Below the pieces are notes generated by a model. It saw nothing but the letters and a program-made list of their open reading frames with translations. It was not told where the DNA came from and made no database searches. Made by a program: the position numbers and the translations under genes. From Periplaneta americana (Eukaryota > Arthropoda > Insecta > Blattodea > Blattidae), in the NCBI RefSeq assembly GCF_040183065.1, contig NC_091123.1, positions 11,016,001-11,080,000 of the forward strand: a stretch of 64,000 nt of DNA. Direction: 5' to 3'. This document shows, in pieces, positions 32,431-45,446 of the stretch (positions within the stretch are counted from its first letter, which is position 1; each line of letters begins with the position of its first letter).

Positions 32431-32794
32431 ATTTATTAGAATATGTAACATTGATGACCAAAATGTTTCATAATGGCTTACAAAATCTGCTGTCACAGAA
32501 TGATGTAAGAAAGCAATTTAATGAGCTTCATTCATAATAGTGTTAATTTTGATTTTCTTTCATACTGTAAGTATGACTGCAAAAATTATTTTTTTCTCAC
32601 TATAATGTTAAATCAATGCAAGACTCAGAAAACTGAATGAACATATGTCCTCTGATGTAAAAAAAAAAAAAAAAAAAGAAAACAAAGACCATCTGCACCA
32701 ATAAACTGCTAACATAAAATAGCATAAATATAATATGAAATTATATTATATAAGACTCCAGTTTATTGACGCAGAACTTCTTTCATTTTCTTTT

Positions 32795-34680
32795 CTTTCT
32801 TTCTGTTGTCACCACTTCACAGTTTTTCATTCATTCTCCGTAATCTTGCATGAATCAGCACTCTTGTGAACAATGAAACCAAGTATCTTTTACAATCAGA
32901 ATTACAAGTAGATGCAAGGAAATCAAAACAAACTTCATCCTGACTGAGGCTAGTAAATCTCTGTACTACATCAGGCTTAGAAATCAGGTTTCCAAAGTTA
33001 TTATCAAACTTACTGTATGTGTCATATCTTCAACACATTTAAGTAAATTCGCACAATACTTTTTGAACATGTTTCATGTACTTTTAATCAAGTGTGGAGT
33101 GTCAAAAAATGCCACAATTTCCCTGTCATTTACTGTAAAGGAGGGCTCATCTGTAGTAACTCCCAATAAATGATACGCTTTTTGATTGTTAGAGCTCTGA
33201 TCAAAAACAGTAGCTACTACTTTTAAAACAATGCTACTCAGCTTCTCTATTGCTTTGCCAATGAGTTCAACTAATGCATTACCAGGGGTGCTTGAATGTG
33301 TTAAGAAATAGTCCAGAACTTGTTCGTAATTACTGCAAATACTCTAACTATAAACACAACACCTTGGTTGGCAATTTTATCTGATGAATAATTGTTACAA
33401 TATCTCTCGAAGCCATCTACGATGTCTTCATTACTATTGCAGCACAAGTTTGCTTTTAAAGACATTTCATCCCACATAAGGCAACACAGTTTGTCAGTCT
33501 CAGTCATCTTACTACAGGCATTCCTTAGTATGTCTAATAGTTTATCACTAAAACCAACATCAGTGATATACTTTTGCAATACTCTAAGCAATGTAGACTT
33601 TGAAGGGAAATTTAATAACTTCCTAATCATCCTATAGGAACTTGGGCTCTGTAAATAAATGTTAAGAGCCTTTGTTTTCATTTCCGGTGGCCACTGATTT
33701 CCTCTGTACACACCGTGCATCTGAAGAGATGCAATTTCTTACCAGTTCACATAATGGCCCAGGAACCTTAATCTTTATACATGCAAGGGCAGTGTGTATC
33801 TTCGGTTCTTTCTGCAAAGTCTTGAGAACTCTTCCTCTCAGACGATGCAATTGTACTCAAAGACTGCGAATCTTTCTCCTCTTTGGTGTTACTATCAATC
33901 TCCTCATGGTCTCCGGAGCTTGCAGTGAGTTGAGCAGCTTCTTCCCACTCCATGTGACTTGGCCCTGAAGAATCTGTATAAAACAAAACAACAGAAAATA
34001 TATAATTATAAACTAACAGTAAGAGTAAGCAGGCCTATAACACCATGAATAGAGGTTGCAGTTATGGGGTCTACTAAGCCCAATATGGGACTACATATTT
34101 TTTCCTATAATAACAATTACACAATCTCCAATTATGACAGAATTTATGAGTATAGTTCCGAAGCATTGAAATTGCATATCGTTGGCTTACTTAAAAAATC
34201 TCGTAACTGCATTTCAGGAAATTGCACAAAAGAATTTATTATTTTTATACCCCAGCTAACAATTGTTATGCATTTGTTATACACAAAATGTAGAAGCATT
34301 TTCATACTAACGAGATGTTATCAGCAGAAGCATTTTAAAAATAGTTATACAAAGATTTCAACATTCCGGAAAATTTGGACTTGGTTTTAGAAGTAAGCCG
34401 ATGATACCTAAAAAGTATACAATTAAATAAGTTACTTTGACTTGATGGAGATAGCCTGAACTTTGCAAAGTACGACTTCTCTATTCAGATGTGTCCGGAG
34501 GGTACTTGTGAAATACTTATCTTCAAAATGGTCCGCACACACCCGAAAGTTGTTGTACAATTTCTTGGGCACATTCACAATTAGGTCTTCTCTGCCAATT
34601 GCTTCTAGCCATGCCTTGCATATGAAATCAAAAAAGAGAATAAAATATAAATATAAATGATGAGCACAGCGACACCATTT
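32795..34680 (-). pseudogene. THAP9/P-type transposase pseudogene of element P-A
   Basis: Read on the minus strand. The C-terminal half of a THAP zinc finger is at about 34640-34440 (AWLEAIGREDLIVNVPKKL then RVCADHFEDKYF, with the C-x2-H pair). After an acceptor ttttatacag (about 33975) comes a Ser/Glu-rich linker (SSGDHEEIDSNTKEEKDS). From 33720: KTKALNIYLQSPSSYRMIRK, LLNFPSKSTLLRVLQKY, CCLMWDEMSLKANL (first catalytic Asp region), DGFERYCNNYSSDKIANQGV. In further frames: FDQSSNNQKAYHLLGV, VAFFDTPHLIKST (FxDPPHLLK box), and VQRFTSLSQDEVCFDF to the end near 32795. Several frameshifts and stops are present; the splice structure is partly readable. RNase H-like DDE transposase of the P superfamily. 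Confidence 0.75.
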
Positions 34681-35261
34681 CATGGTACTTTGTAAAATCA
34701 CTCGGATAAGCTAGAAAATGAAAAGAAACTGTTCCAATGACCTTAAAGGTAAAATACTAATTATTACTCCATTTGTAACGCATTTTTGGAGAAAAACACT
34801 CATAATTTACGATAATATTTTAATAGCAAAGCGGAAAAACTTGCAAGCTCCAAATTATAATTTAGAGGAACAGAAATAATGTTGTTTGCAACATTTTCCC
34901 GCTTAGCTATTCATTTGTAAAAATACGATGTGAATCAAACAAATTTAAATATAGGCCTAATAAAAAATTAATATTGTTAGCCCTTTCATATGCCGAAAAT
35001 TTGTAGTAAAACCGTGTACTACCATGGCTTACTGCATCCGTTCATCGGGTAAGTTATTGTTAATTTAGACGAATACATATTACATAAATGAAATATATAT
35101 AATACATTTAAATAATAAAGTGTGAGGATATATATGTAACTTAAACATTAATATCCGGCAATTCATGCAATTCATCATGATGCACGTCGCTAGGAAAATC
35201 TACAATACATCAAATTAGTTTAAATGATGATATTAATACATTGTAAATGAAAACTCACCTT

Positions 35262-35350
35262 TCACTATCTCCCAGTATTTTGAAGAAACGTTGGCAATTT
35301 CTTCGGGTAGCTGTCCTTCCAATTCTTGCACTCGAAATATTCGCATTTAA
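35262..35350 (-). other. Possible first exon near the P-A 5' end
   Basis: On the minus strand an ATG is followed by 28 open codons (MRIFRVQELEGQLPEEIANV onward) and a strong donor (aaag/gtgagt). Position, between the TIR and the THAP exon, suits a leader exon of P-A, but the peptide has no THAP cysteines and could be chance. Confidence 0.25.
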
Positions 35351-35616
35351 CATGTGATGGCATTTTTACTCGTAGCACAACATATCAAACAAATTCAAAA
35401 TGTCTTCCCTCTTCCCTCTTCGCCTTGCTTGTCGGGACTGACAACTTAAACCAAAAGCACGCATGCTCATTTTCCATTTCTTGGAGTCTGAATTCAGTGG
35501 CGGAATGTTGGTAAGAAACGATGGTAGCGCTCATAGTGTTGGGTAAAAGACTTTAGCAGCGGTTAACAGGAAAAGAATAGGGATGAACCCCTCTGTTATA
35601 TTTCTAAGCCCTCTTG

Positions 35617-36125
35617 TCCCACGTCTCCTCACTGTTCTCTCTATCTTTTCTGTTCTCTCTCTGTCACCCCCCCCCCGTCCACTCTCTTCTTATTGCACTC
35701 TCTATCATCTGTCCTCTCCATCCTGTCTCTGTCATCTCTTTCCTATCTTTAATGAAGATAGATAAACAGCACAATATGCGCCTTAACAAGCATCTCTATT
35801 TTAATAAAGTTCAGAACCGTCTCAAGTGCACAACCTTATCAACAAACCATGTTCTCACACATTTCTTTCTCAGGACATGGTAAATTCGGCAACTGCTTTG
35901 AGACATTTAATATCAGCATCATTGATGAAAATCTATGTGTGAAGAAAGTGGTCCATCAATAAAACATATTTTCTTTCACTGCCCAGTTTTTACTGGTAAA
36001 ACATTGGCAACAAGGACCACAGAACATTTTAATTCACAAGTGCTGTGCAAGACAGATTTTTTTTTTTACCGTGTTCCTAACTTTAAGCCAACCATACTTT
36101 TATAAAATTGCATTTCCTTAATAAA
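35617..36125. other. Pyrimidine-rich stretch then unassigned DNA
   Basis: 35617-35755 is CT-rich (ctctctatcttttctgttct) with a C run at about 35668-35677. 35756-36125 shows no supported feature. Confidence 0.5.
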
Positions 36126-36134
36126 TGGAGTTCC

Positions 36135-36182
<48 letters not shown>
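36126..36182. repeat. (AAT)n microsatellite, about 19 units
   Basis: Uninterrupted aat repeat directly before the pyrimidine-rich array. The Asn run in a plus-strand open frame here is an artefact of the repeat. Confidence 0.9.
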
Positions 36183-36183
<1 letters not shown>

Positions 36184-38305
36184 TCTCCTCTATTTTCCTT
36201 CTATTATCTCCTCTAACTTCACATCTATCTTCCTCTCTATTTTCTCCATTTTCCAGTATTTTTCCCTCTATTTCCGCCTATATCTTACCTCCATCTTATC
36301 CTCTATATTCTCTTTTTTTCTATGTTTTCTCTCTATTTTTTGCACAACAATCCCCTCCATTTTCTCCTCTACTATCCCCTCTGTTTTCTCACCTTTTTCT
36401 CGTCTTTTTCCTTCTATTTTTTTTCATTTTTTTTTCTATTATCCCTCTACTTTCCCCTCCATTGTCCCTATATTTCCCCTCTATTTCTTCTCTGTTATCC
36501 TCTCAATTTTCAATCTATCATCCCTCTAATTTTCCCCCTACTTTCCCTCCATATACTCTTCCATTATCCCCTCTATTTTCTCCTCCGTTTTTTCCCTCTA
36601 TTATACACTCTATTTCCCCTTCTATTTTCTCCTGCATATTCTCTCTATTATACCCTCTAATTTCTTCTCTATTATCTCATTAACACTTATATTCCCCCTA
36701 TTATCCCCTCTATTTTCACCTTTCTTTCCAACTCTACTATCCTCTCCATTTTCTTCTCTATCATACCTCCCCTATATTTGCAACTCTATTACATTCTTTA
36801 TTTTCTCCTCTATTATACCTCTACTTTTCTCTCTATATTCTCTTCTGTATATCCCTCCTATTTTCTCCTCTATTACCCCCTCTATTATGTCTATTTTCTC
36901 CTCTGTTTTCCTCTCCATTATCCCCTCTAAATTCTCTTCTATTTTCTCCTCTACTATGTCCTCTATTTACCCCCTATAGTTTCTCCTCAGTTTTCTCCCG
37001 ATTTTATCCTCTACCTCTATTTTTCCTCTATTACCTACTTCATTGTCTCCTCTGTTTCCTCCTTTGTTTTCCACCTATTATTCCTCTATTTTCTCACTCA
37101 TAATTCCTTTTCTATTTTCTCGTCTATTTGCCTTACTATATTCTCCCTCAGTGCCCCTGTATGTTCCCTTCCACTTTTTCTCCATATCGATCTATTTGTC
37201 CTCTATTTTCCCCTGTATTTCCCCATCTATTCTCTCCTCTACTTTGTCCTCTGTATTCTGTCAATTTTCCCATCTACATTCTCCTCCATTATCCTCCCTA
37301 ACGTCCCTTCCATATTCTCCTTATTATCCCATCTATTTTATACTACATTTCCCTCTATTTTCTGCTCCATTTTTCTCTACTTTCCCTCTCTTTGCACTTC
37401 TATTATCCCATATATTTTTCACTCTATTTTCTCCTACATTTTCCCCCGTCTTTTCTCGTCTATTGTCCCTCTCTTTTCTCTCTATTTCGATCTATTTTCT
37501 TCTATCTATTCTTCTCCATTTTCCCCTCTATATTATCAATTTCCTTCTTTTTTCTCCTCTATTACCCTTCCAATTTTCTTTCCATTTCTTCCTCTATTGC
37601 GCTTTATTTTCTCCTGCATATTCCTCTATTGTGCCGTCTAATTTCTTCACTATTATCTCATTTTCGCTTTTATATTCCCTTTATTATCCATATATTTTCA
37701 TATCCATTTTCTCCTCTATATTTCCTTGTATTTTCACCTCTATTTTCCATTTATTTTCTCTTAGTATCCACCTATTTTTTCTCTCTTTTCCATCTCTATA
37801 TTGTCCTTTATTTCATCCTCTATTTTACTCTCTATTACTCCCTCTAATTTGCCTTCTATTTCCTCCTCTGTTTTGTTCACTCTATTATCCCTTTATATTC
37901 CCCTCAATTTTCCCTCCATTCTCTCATTTTTCTACTCTATTTTCCCCTCTATTTCCTCCTCCACTTTCTCCTTTACTATCCCCCATTTTCCGTCTGTTAT
38001 CCCACTTCACTTCACTCCTCTATCATTCCCTCTATTTTCCCCTATATTTCCCTCTATTTTTCTATTCCTTCTTCTCATCTCATCTCCTCTCTATTTTCCC
38101 CTATTTTTTCCTTTACTTCCTCTATAGTTTCTCTTTATTTGTTCCTCTACGTTCTCTCTGTATTTTCCCTCTACATCCTCTATGTTCCAGTGTATTTTGC
38201 CTTTTCTTTCTATCTCCGCCTCTATTTACCCTTTAATTTCCTCTCCATTTTCCCCTCTGTTTTTCTCTGTACTTTGCCATCTTTTTTCCTTCTATGTCCT
38301 CTAGT
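36183..38305 (+). repeat. Polypyrimidine tandem repeat arm, 2.1 kb
   Basis: Variants of ctattttctcct and ctattatcccct (about 12 bases) repeat without break on the plus strand. The 12-base period avoids stops, so open frames of up to 397 codons arise (rich in Ser, Phe, Pro, Leu and Tyr), but they have no start context, no composition change at codon positions and no domain. Not genes. Confidence 0.9.
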
Positions 38306-41300
38306 GAGAGATAACAGACAGATAACAGAGAATATAATAGTTGAGAAAATAGAGGGAAAATACAGGAGAAAATAGACGGAAAATGGAAGAAGAAGAAGAA
38401 GAAGAAAAATAGAAAGTAGATAGAAATTTAAGGACAAAATAGACAGGATAATAAAGCACAAAATAGAGCGATAATGGAGAGAAAAGAGAAGGAAATAGAT
38501 GGAGTAACAGAGGAGTATATACAGGGTAAAATAGAATGGAAATAGAAGACAAAATGAAGAAGAAAATAAACAAGAAAATAGATAAGAAAGTAAAGGGTTA
38601 ATAAACAGAAAATGTACATGAAAAAAGACGAAATAAAGGGAAAAGAGATGAGAAAATCAAGCAGAGTATACACAAGATATTATAAAACAAAATAGCGAAG
38701 AAAACAGATTGGAAAATATATGAAAAAATACAGAAGAAAATGTAGAGAAAATAAAGACGAAAATATTAGGGAAAAATGAGGGGGAAAGTAAAGGAGGAAA
38801 TAGGACAGAAAATAGGTGCGAAAATACAGGAGTAAATAGAGAGGAAAAAATCACAAATTACAGGTAAAATAATCCAAAATTACATGGAAAATAGAGGACA
38901 AAATACTGGCAAAAGAGCAAAAATAGAGAAGGAAATAGAAGGGAAACTAGAGGGGACAATAAAGGAGATACAAGAGAAAATATATGGGACATTTCAGGGA
39001 AAATTAAGAACAAAATAAAGCAGCAATTGAAGGAAAAATAGACGGCACATAAAGAAGGTATTACAGAAGAAATAAATGGAACATAGAGGAGATAACAAAG
39101 GAAAATATAGTTTAATATAAAGAGGACAAATAGAGAGAAAATGCAGAAAAAATAGACTGCAAAATAGAGGATAAATAGACGGGGAACTAGAGGACTAAAG
39201 AGGCAAAATACTCGGGAACATATCGCACAAAGTAGGTGAGAAAATACACGAGAAATAGGGAGAAAATGGAAGAGAAATCAGAGCGGAAAATAGACAATAA
39301 AATAATGGAATAATAGTCGGCAAAATATAGCTAATAAAGGCAAAATGGAGGGGATAATACAGGGAAAGTAGGGGATAAAATACAGAAAATATAAGGAAAA
39401 ACAGACGACATAATAGAGGAGAAAATAGATAATACACGAGGAAATATAGGGGAAAATAGAAAAATCAACACAAAATAGAAGATAAATTATAGGAGAAAAT
39501 AGAAAGGAAAATACAGCACAAATTAAAGGACCAAATATAGGAACTACAGGCGATCAAGTACATAAAATAAAGTTCAAAATTGAGAGGTAATAGAGGAACA
39601 AATAAAGAGAAAAATAAATAATAACTGAAGGAAAATAGAGGGAAAAATACACGACAAAATAGAGACGGAAATAAAGGAAAAACTAGTGGCCAAATTGAGC
39701 AGAAAATACACAACAAATTATTCGGTAAAATACAGGGCAAAATGTATGGAAATATAGAGGAGTAAATGCACAGAAAATAGAGACGAAAACAGACGGGGAA
39801 AATTGGGGAGAAAATAGAGGGGAAAATACACGACAAAATATGGGGACAACACAGCACAAAATAGTTGCGAAAATATACGAGTAAATAGAAGGAATATAGA
39901 AAGAAAACATCGAAGACAATAAAAGGAGAAATTAGAGGAAAATTAAAGGACGAATTAGAAACAAAACAGAGAGGAAAATAGAGAAGATAATAAACCGAAA
40001 ATACATGGAAAATAGACGAGGTAGTAGACAGAAAATAGACCAGAACCTAGAGGAGAACATACTGTATACGGAAAATAAAGCATAAAATACAGGGAAAAAA
40101 GAGGATACAATACAGGAGAAAACAGAGAAGAAAATAGTGGAGAAAATAGACGGGATAATAAAGCAGAAAATAGAGTGACAATACAGGCAAAAGACGGGTA
40201 AAAGAGAACAAAATAATGGAGAAAATAATTCAATATAGAGGAGAAAATGAAGGGAAAAATAGCGGAAAATAAGTAACAAAATAGACGAGAAAACACAGAC
40301 CATAGAGAGTTTATAGAGCTAAAATAGAGGGACGAAAAAGAAGACATTAAAAAAAGAAAATAGAGGAGATAATAGAGCATAGAATACAGGGGAAAATATG
40401 GAAGATAATAGAGGAAAAACAGATCATAAAGTAGATTGAAAATAGAGGAGTAAATAAAGGGGATATAGACGAGAAAAAACAGAAATTACACAAAAAATAC
40501 AGAAGGAAATAGAAGAGAAAGTAGAGAAGCAAATAAAAAGGAAAACTGAAGGGATCATAAAGGAGAAATCAGATAGAAAATAGAAGAGAAAATAGACTGC
40601 ACAACATAGGAGAAAATAGAATATAAAATATAGGTAAAATAGAGGACAAAAGAGAGAGAGAAAATAACAGGAGGAAAAATAGGAATACGTACAGAAGATA
40701 GAGGAGAAAATAAAAGAGATGAAAGAAGTAAAATAGAGAAGGAAATAGAGGAAAATAGGAGGAAATAAACGATAAAATAGACGAAATAATTAGAGCGCAA
40801 AATAGTTGAGAAAATTAAGGCGAAAATAGTATTAATAGACGAGAAAATCACAGAAAACAGAGGAAAAATGAAAGGAAATTAGGGGAAAAACTTGACGAGA
40901 ACAGAGACAAAATAGAGAACAGAATAGAGGTGAAAATAGAGGATAATATAGGAGAAAATTGAGGATACAATACAGGAGAAAATGTCGGGAAACTATAGCA
41001 GTAAATACAGGAGAAAATGCATGGGAAAATAGGGGACAAAGTTCACGAGAAATTAGACGTAAAATGGAGATAGAGTACATATATAAATTTCAGGAGAAAA
41101 TAAAGGAATAATAGCGAACAAAATAGAGCTATAATACAGGCAAAATAAAGGGAGTAATACAGGAGAAAACAAACAGAACAAAATAAACGAGAAAATAGAG
41201 GGGTTATCCAGAGAAAAGAAAGAAAAAGAGTGGATACTACAGAACAAAGTACACAGGATAATAGAGAGAAAAAATTTAACGGAAAACATAGAAAAATGCC

Positions 41301-42955
41301 GAATTAATCATACGAAAATACAGCAAACAAAATAGATGGAAAAATAGAGGAGAAGATACACACAGATAGAGGTGAAATCTTACGGGAAAATACAGGACAA
41401 AATAGAGGGAAAATAGAGCAGAAAATATATTGCAAAATAGTAGTAAATAGGGGACAAATTTTAGGATAAAAAAGGAGATGAGAGAAAAAACAGACCTCAA
41501 ATTAGGGACAAAATATAGGATAAAATACGGGGGGAAATAGGAAACGAAATAGAGGACAAAATAGTGAAGAAAACAGACGGAAAATAGAGGTGATAATAAA
41601 GGAGAAAATTGAGCGAACATAGATGGAAAATAGACAAGGTAATGGAGAAAATAGAGACCGGAAACTAGTGGAAAAAATAGAGGGGAAAATAATCGAGAAA
41701 ATATAGCAGAATATATGTAAACGCAAAACAGAGGAGAAAATACATGGTAGAATACAGCACACAATACAGAGGAAAATAGAGAAGAAAAAACATGAGAAAA
41801 TAGATGGAAAATAAACTAAATTAGATAGTAATTTTAGCAAAAAATATATATAATAATAGAGCAGAAAATATAGCGATAATAGAGAGAAAATAGAGGTTAA
41901 AATACACAAGAATTAGAGAACGAAATAGAGAAAAATATACAGAGAAAAATAGAGGTAAAATAGAGAACGAAACAGATAAAATAAACGCGAAAATAGACGG
42001 TTAATAGGGAGAAAAAACCGGAAAAGGAAGGACTAATAAAAAACAAAATAGACGGGACAATAGACGATAAAAGAGAGGGGAAAATAGAGGATAAAATACA
42101 GAAAAAATTATAAGTGAAGCTAGCAAACAAAATATAGCGAAAAATAGAGGAGAAATTGCACATAAAAGAGGGGAAAACAGACTGTAAAATAGAAGACAAA
42201 ATGTGGGAAAATGATGAACATAACAGAGGGGAAAATAGGGGGAATATAGAGCAGAAATTAAAGGGAAAAATAAAGGAAAAAAATATAGTGGAAAATGGAG
42301 GAGAAAGTAGAAGTGAGAATAGAAGGGGAAATAGACGGAATAATGCAGGAGAAATAAAATGAAAAATAGAGGAGAAACTAATCGGCAAAATAGAGGACAA
42401 ATTACAGAAGAAATTGTACGGAATGAATGAAAAAATATAGGAGGAAATGGAGAGTAAATAGAGCACAAAACAGACTATAAAATATAAAATAGGAAAATGC
42501 AGGAGAAAATTGATAGACAACAGAACAGAAAATACTTGGAAAAATTAAAGAGTCAATAGAGGAAAAATAGAAAGGAAAAGAGGGGGGAAATAAAATATGA
42601 CATTAAAGGTGAAAATAGAAGACGATTAAAAAAAAGAGGTGAAAATACCGGACAAAGTACAGCACATAATTGAGTGAAAATGGAGGAGACAATACAGGAG
42701 AAAGCAGAAGGGCAAATAGAGGCTATACTAGAGGAGAAGATGGAGAAGAAATATAAGAAAAATAGACGAGATAACATAGGGAAAACAAAGTTGAAAATAG
42801 AGAGACATTAGAGGACAAAACAGGAGAAAATGGGGAAAAATAAATCAGAAATGTAGACAAAATAGAGCAAAAAATACACTGGAAAATACAGAACACAATA
42901 TAAGGGAAAACAGATGGGAAAATAGCGGACAAAATATAAGGGAAAGTAGACAATA
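38306..42955 (-). repeat. Polypurine tandem repeat arm, 4.6 kb, same unit inverted
   Basis: From about 38306 the plus strand switches abruptly to purine-rich variants of aggagaaaatag, the reverse complement of the unit to the left. The two arms face each other across tcctctagtgagagataacag. The purine arm is about twice as long. It ends near 42955 at caatatgacatattgacata. No gene within. Confidence 0.9.
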
Positions 42956-43318
42956 TGACATATTGACATACTGTGTATCCAACTGATTTCAATTTAATGT
43001 AATGTTCAGGTTAATAATGAACCATCTAATAAGATTCTACATACATGCAAAACAAATGCCCATTATAACAAGAATTTTCTTTTTTTGGAAATAAATATAA
43101 TCAGAGATCTTTCATTTATACATTGACCAAATTTTATCAACATCATCGTTCTCAGAACTCATGTATTATTTATATTTCATAATCACAAATAGTATTTCGT
43201 GGCGGAAAATCGACACTTTAAAGTCATATTTTCACACCTTTATTTTCCTGCATTTACTCAGACTGAAATTTTATAGGGTCCCACAAATTTCATGCTAAGA
43301 AGCTACAATTTTTACTGC

Positions 43319-43320
<2 letters not shown>
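42956..43320. other. No recognisable feature
   Basis: AT-rich, no repeat or coding signal supported. Confidence 0.4.

Positions 43321-43372
<52 letters not shown>
43321..43372. repeat. (AAT)n microsatellite, about 17 units
   Basis: Simple aat repeat. A (AGT)n run follows at about 43494-43521, next to the SINE. Confidence 0.9.
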
Positions 43373-43373
<1 letters not shown>

Positions 43374-43521
43374 GTTATTGCCCCTCATAAACTTCAAGAT
43401 ATAAAATTAAAGACCTAATACATAAAAATTACGAACTCAATGTATCCAAGTCAAGTTTAAAACTATAGCAGTAGCAGTAACAGTTGCAGTAGCAGTAGTA
43501 GTAGTAGTAGTAGTAGTAGTA

Positions 43522-43745
43522 AGCCTAGGTGGTGCAGTCGGTAGACTGCTGGTCTCATGTACCCGAGGTGCCTGGTTTGATCCCGGCCCAGGTCAATGGC
43601 ATTTAAGTGTGCTTAAATGCAAGAGGCTCATATCTGTAGATTTACTGGCATGTAAAATAACTCCTGCAGGACAAAATTCTGGCACACCGGTGACGCTGAT
43701 ATAAACTAGGAAGTTGCGAGCATCATTAAATAAACTACACACTTA
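43522..43745 (+). mobile_element. tRNA-derived SINE (family D)
   Basis: Plus strand: box A region cctaggtggtgcagtcggta, box B ggtttgatccc, then catttaagtgtgcttaaatg, tttactggcatgtaaaataa, and the 3' end gcgagcatcattaaataaac. Same family as 62467-62691 on the other strand. The (AGT)n before it obscures the TSD. Confidence 0.85.
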
Positions 43746-43849
43746 ACTTAAGACTGAAGTAACATCTTTACATCATGTTGCATTAATAACAGATATATGA
43801 ACAGATATTCAGATTAAAAGTTTTTTAGGAGTGACGCTTCACAAAGGAG

Positions 43850-45130
43850 CATGAATTAAATTCAGTAAATATTGCGGTACATGAATTGAGTCAGTCACAA
43901 ATAGCAGAATATGTAGGCAGAAGATTAGTGCAATTTGGACTTCCGAAAGAGAAAGTGGTTGCAAATGTTGCAAATATGGTTAAAGTTGTAGTTGATACAT
44001 TTGGGAAAAATCGTCATATACGGGTACTTACCATGTTTTGCATATAGGTTACCTTGAATTTAATGTGCGAGAACTCCTTAAAAATGCAGAAGGTGTCAAA
44101 GAGATGATTTCAAAATGTAGGAATTTTCTTTCTTGGTTTAAATGTACTGTAAAATGCAAGTGATGATCTCAGGAAACTGCAACGAAATTCAGGAATATCT
44201 GAGGGGAAGTTCTTGAAACTCGTACTAGATGTAAAAACAAGATACAACTCTATATTCTACATTTTGGAGAGATTTTTTTAAGTGACAGGTTTTGTAGGAC
44301 AAGTCGTTTTCAAATATGTACATGCTCCAGTATGTTGACTTCAGTTCAGAAATAATAAGGGCAAGACATCATAAATCTTCTAAGACCACTGGATGCCATG
44401 ACAAAGCATCTTACTTCTCAAAAGTAACTTGTGCCATAATCAGTACAGGGATTCCACTGGTACAGTGTTGTTGTTAGCAATTAAATAAACTAGAGCCAAC
44501 ATATGGACCTGGGAAAACATTGAAAGAGCAACTGCTGTTTGAATTCAAAAGAAGGTTTCGGCAAATAGAACAGTGCTTTTTGTTGGCCTCCACACCTTTG
44601 GAACCTAGATTAGATCCTGTAGCATTGTCAACTGTAATGCGACAGCTAAGAAATGAAATGCCTACTATCAAGTACCAATGCTATTGAGGGTTCACAATCC
44701 TCGGATGATATTAATAATGCAAATGAAGAATTTGACCCTTTGGCAGCACCACAAAAATCTCCTGCATACTGGATGTAAGAGGAAAAAACACTGAAGGATG
44801 GAATGGAAGATCAACTTCATTATTTCATGTCAACTGCTTTAGCGAATTTGAAGCTGTACCCTATCAACCTATGGGATGAAATCAAGTGTACCTACCTTCA
44901 CCTGTGTCAGCTGGCAATGAAGCATCATCAGAGCCTTCGGAACGTTTCTTCTCCAAGGCAGGAGAAACTGCCACTCTCAAAGGAATTTTGTCTGACCTCA
45001 AAATGGCCATCAAAACTTCATTTCTATGTTCTGAAATGGAAAGAGAAACATTCTGCTATGACATTTGTTTATGGATAGGACTTCTATGCACAACCTAGTA
45101 CTGACATTCTGTTTTCTTATTATATCTTTC
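43850..45130 (+). pseudogene. hAT (ZBED-like) transposase pseudogene
   Basis: Plus-strand translation in several frames: GRRLVQFGLPKEKVVANVAN (about 43915), DTFGKNRHIRVL, NASDDLRKLQRNSGISEGKF (about 44155), VLDVKTRYNSIFYILERFF (the DxxTRWNSxxxML block) and PLEPRLDPVALSTVMRQL (about 44595). The C-terminal dimerisation block is SSEPSERFFSKAGETATL (about 44930-44980). The order and the last motif identify a hAT transposase of the ZBED4-like type. More than five frame changes or stops; no BED finger, TIR or 8 bp TSD was located. Possible retention of only the 3' two-thirds. Confidence 0.75.
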
Positions 45131-45446
45131 AGTGCATAAAAATTCTATTCCTATCACCATCACCGTTGATGTTTGGAATGTTCGAATAACTTGCAATGGG
45201 AACTTAATGTAAAATGATTGTATCACATCAATTGTGTAACATTCTAAGTACTATGCAAATCTCGCTTCAATCCTTGTGAAATTATTCCAAGTATTGTTTG
45301 CTTACATTTAAAAATGATTACGTTGTTAGGTAGAAGACACTCACTGCAGCGGTGTACTTGTAAATGAAATAGTACCAGAGCGCTTAGCTCCAATTCACTC
45401 TTTCCTATAGCATCATTTAAGTTCACTTTACCTCCACTATAACTTT
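45131..45446. other. No recognisable feature
   Basis: Probably flank or 3' region of the hAT relic; no TIR found. Confidence 0.4.

Larger units (their letters stand above)
30471..35616 (-). mobile_element. P-superfamily DNA transposon (P-A), 5146 bp, 8 bp TSD
   Basis: The left end caagagggcttagaatata and the reverse complement of the right end, caagagggcttagaaatata, form TIRs that continue through gaggttcat / ggggttcat (about 35 bp). The element is flanked by tcccacgt at 30463-30470 and 35617-35624. Termini beginning CA and 8 bp TSDs are P-element traits, and the interior encodes a THAP9/P-type transposase on the minus strand. About 1.6 kb at the left (30500-32100) holds no recognisable coding, apart from a small inverted repeat at 31225-31607. 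Confidence 0.85.

Noticed and set aside
34994-35050. Plus-strand ATG exon with gtaagt donor inside P-A
   Set aside because: Twenty codons without THAP cysteines, opposite to the transposase; no further exon follows.
36108-36683. 191-codon frame starting with an Asn run
   Set aside because: (AAT)n microsatellite followed by pyrimidine repeat.
37043-38236. 397-codon open frame rich in Ser, Phe, Pro and Leu
   Set aside because: It lies wholly in the 12-base pyrimidine repeat, whose period is a multiple of three and avoids stops. Overlapping frames are open as well and no domain is present. The same applies to all long frames between 36.1 and 43 kb.
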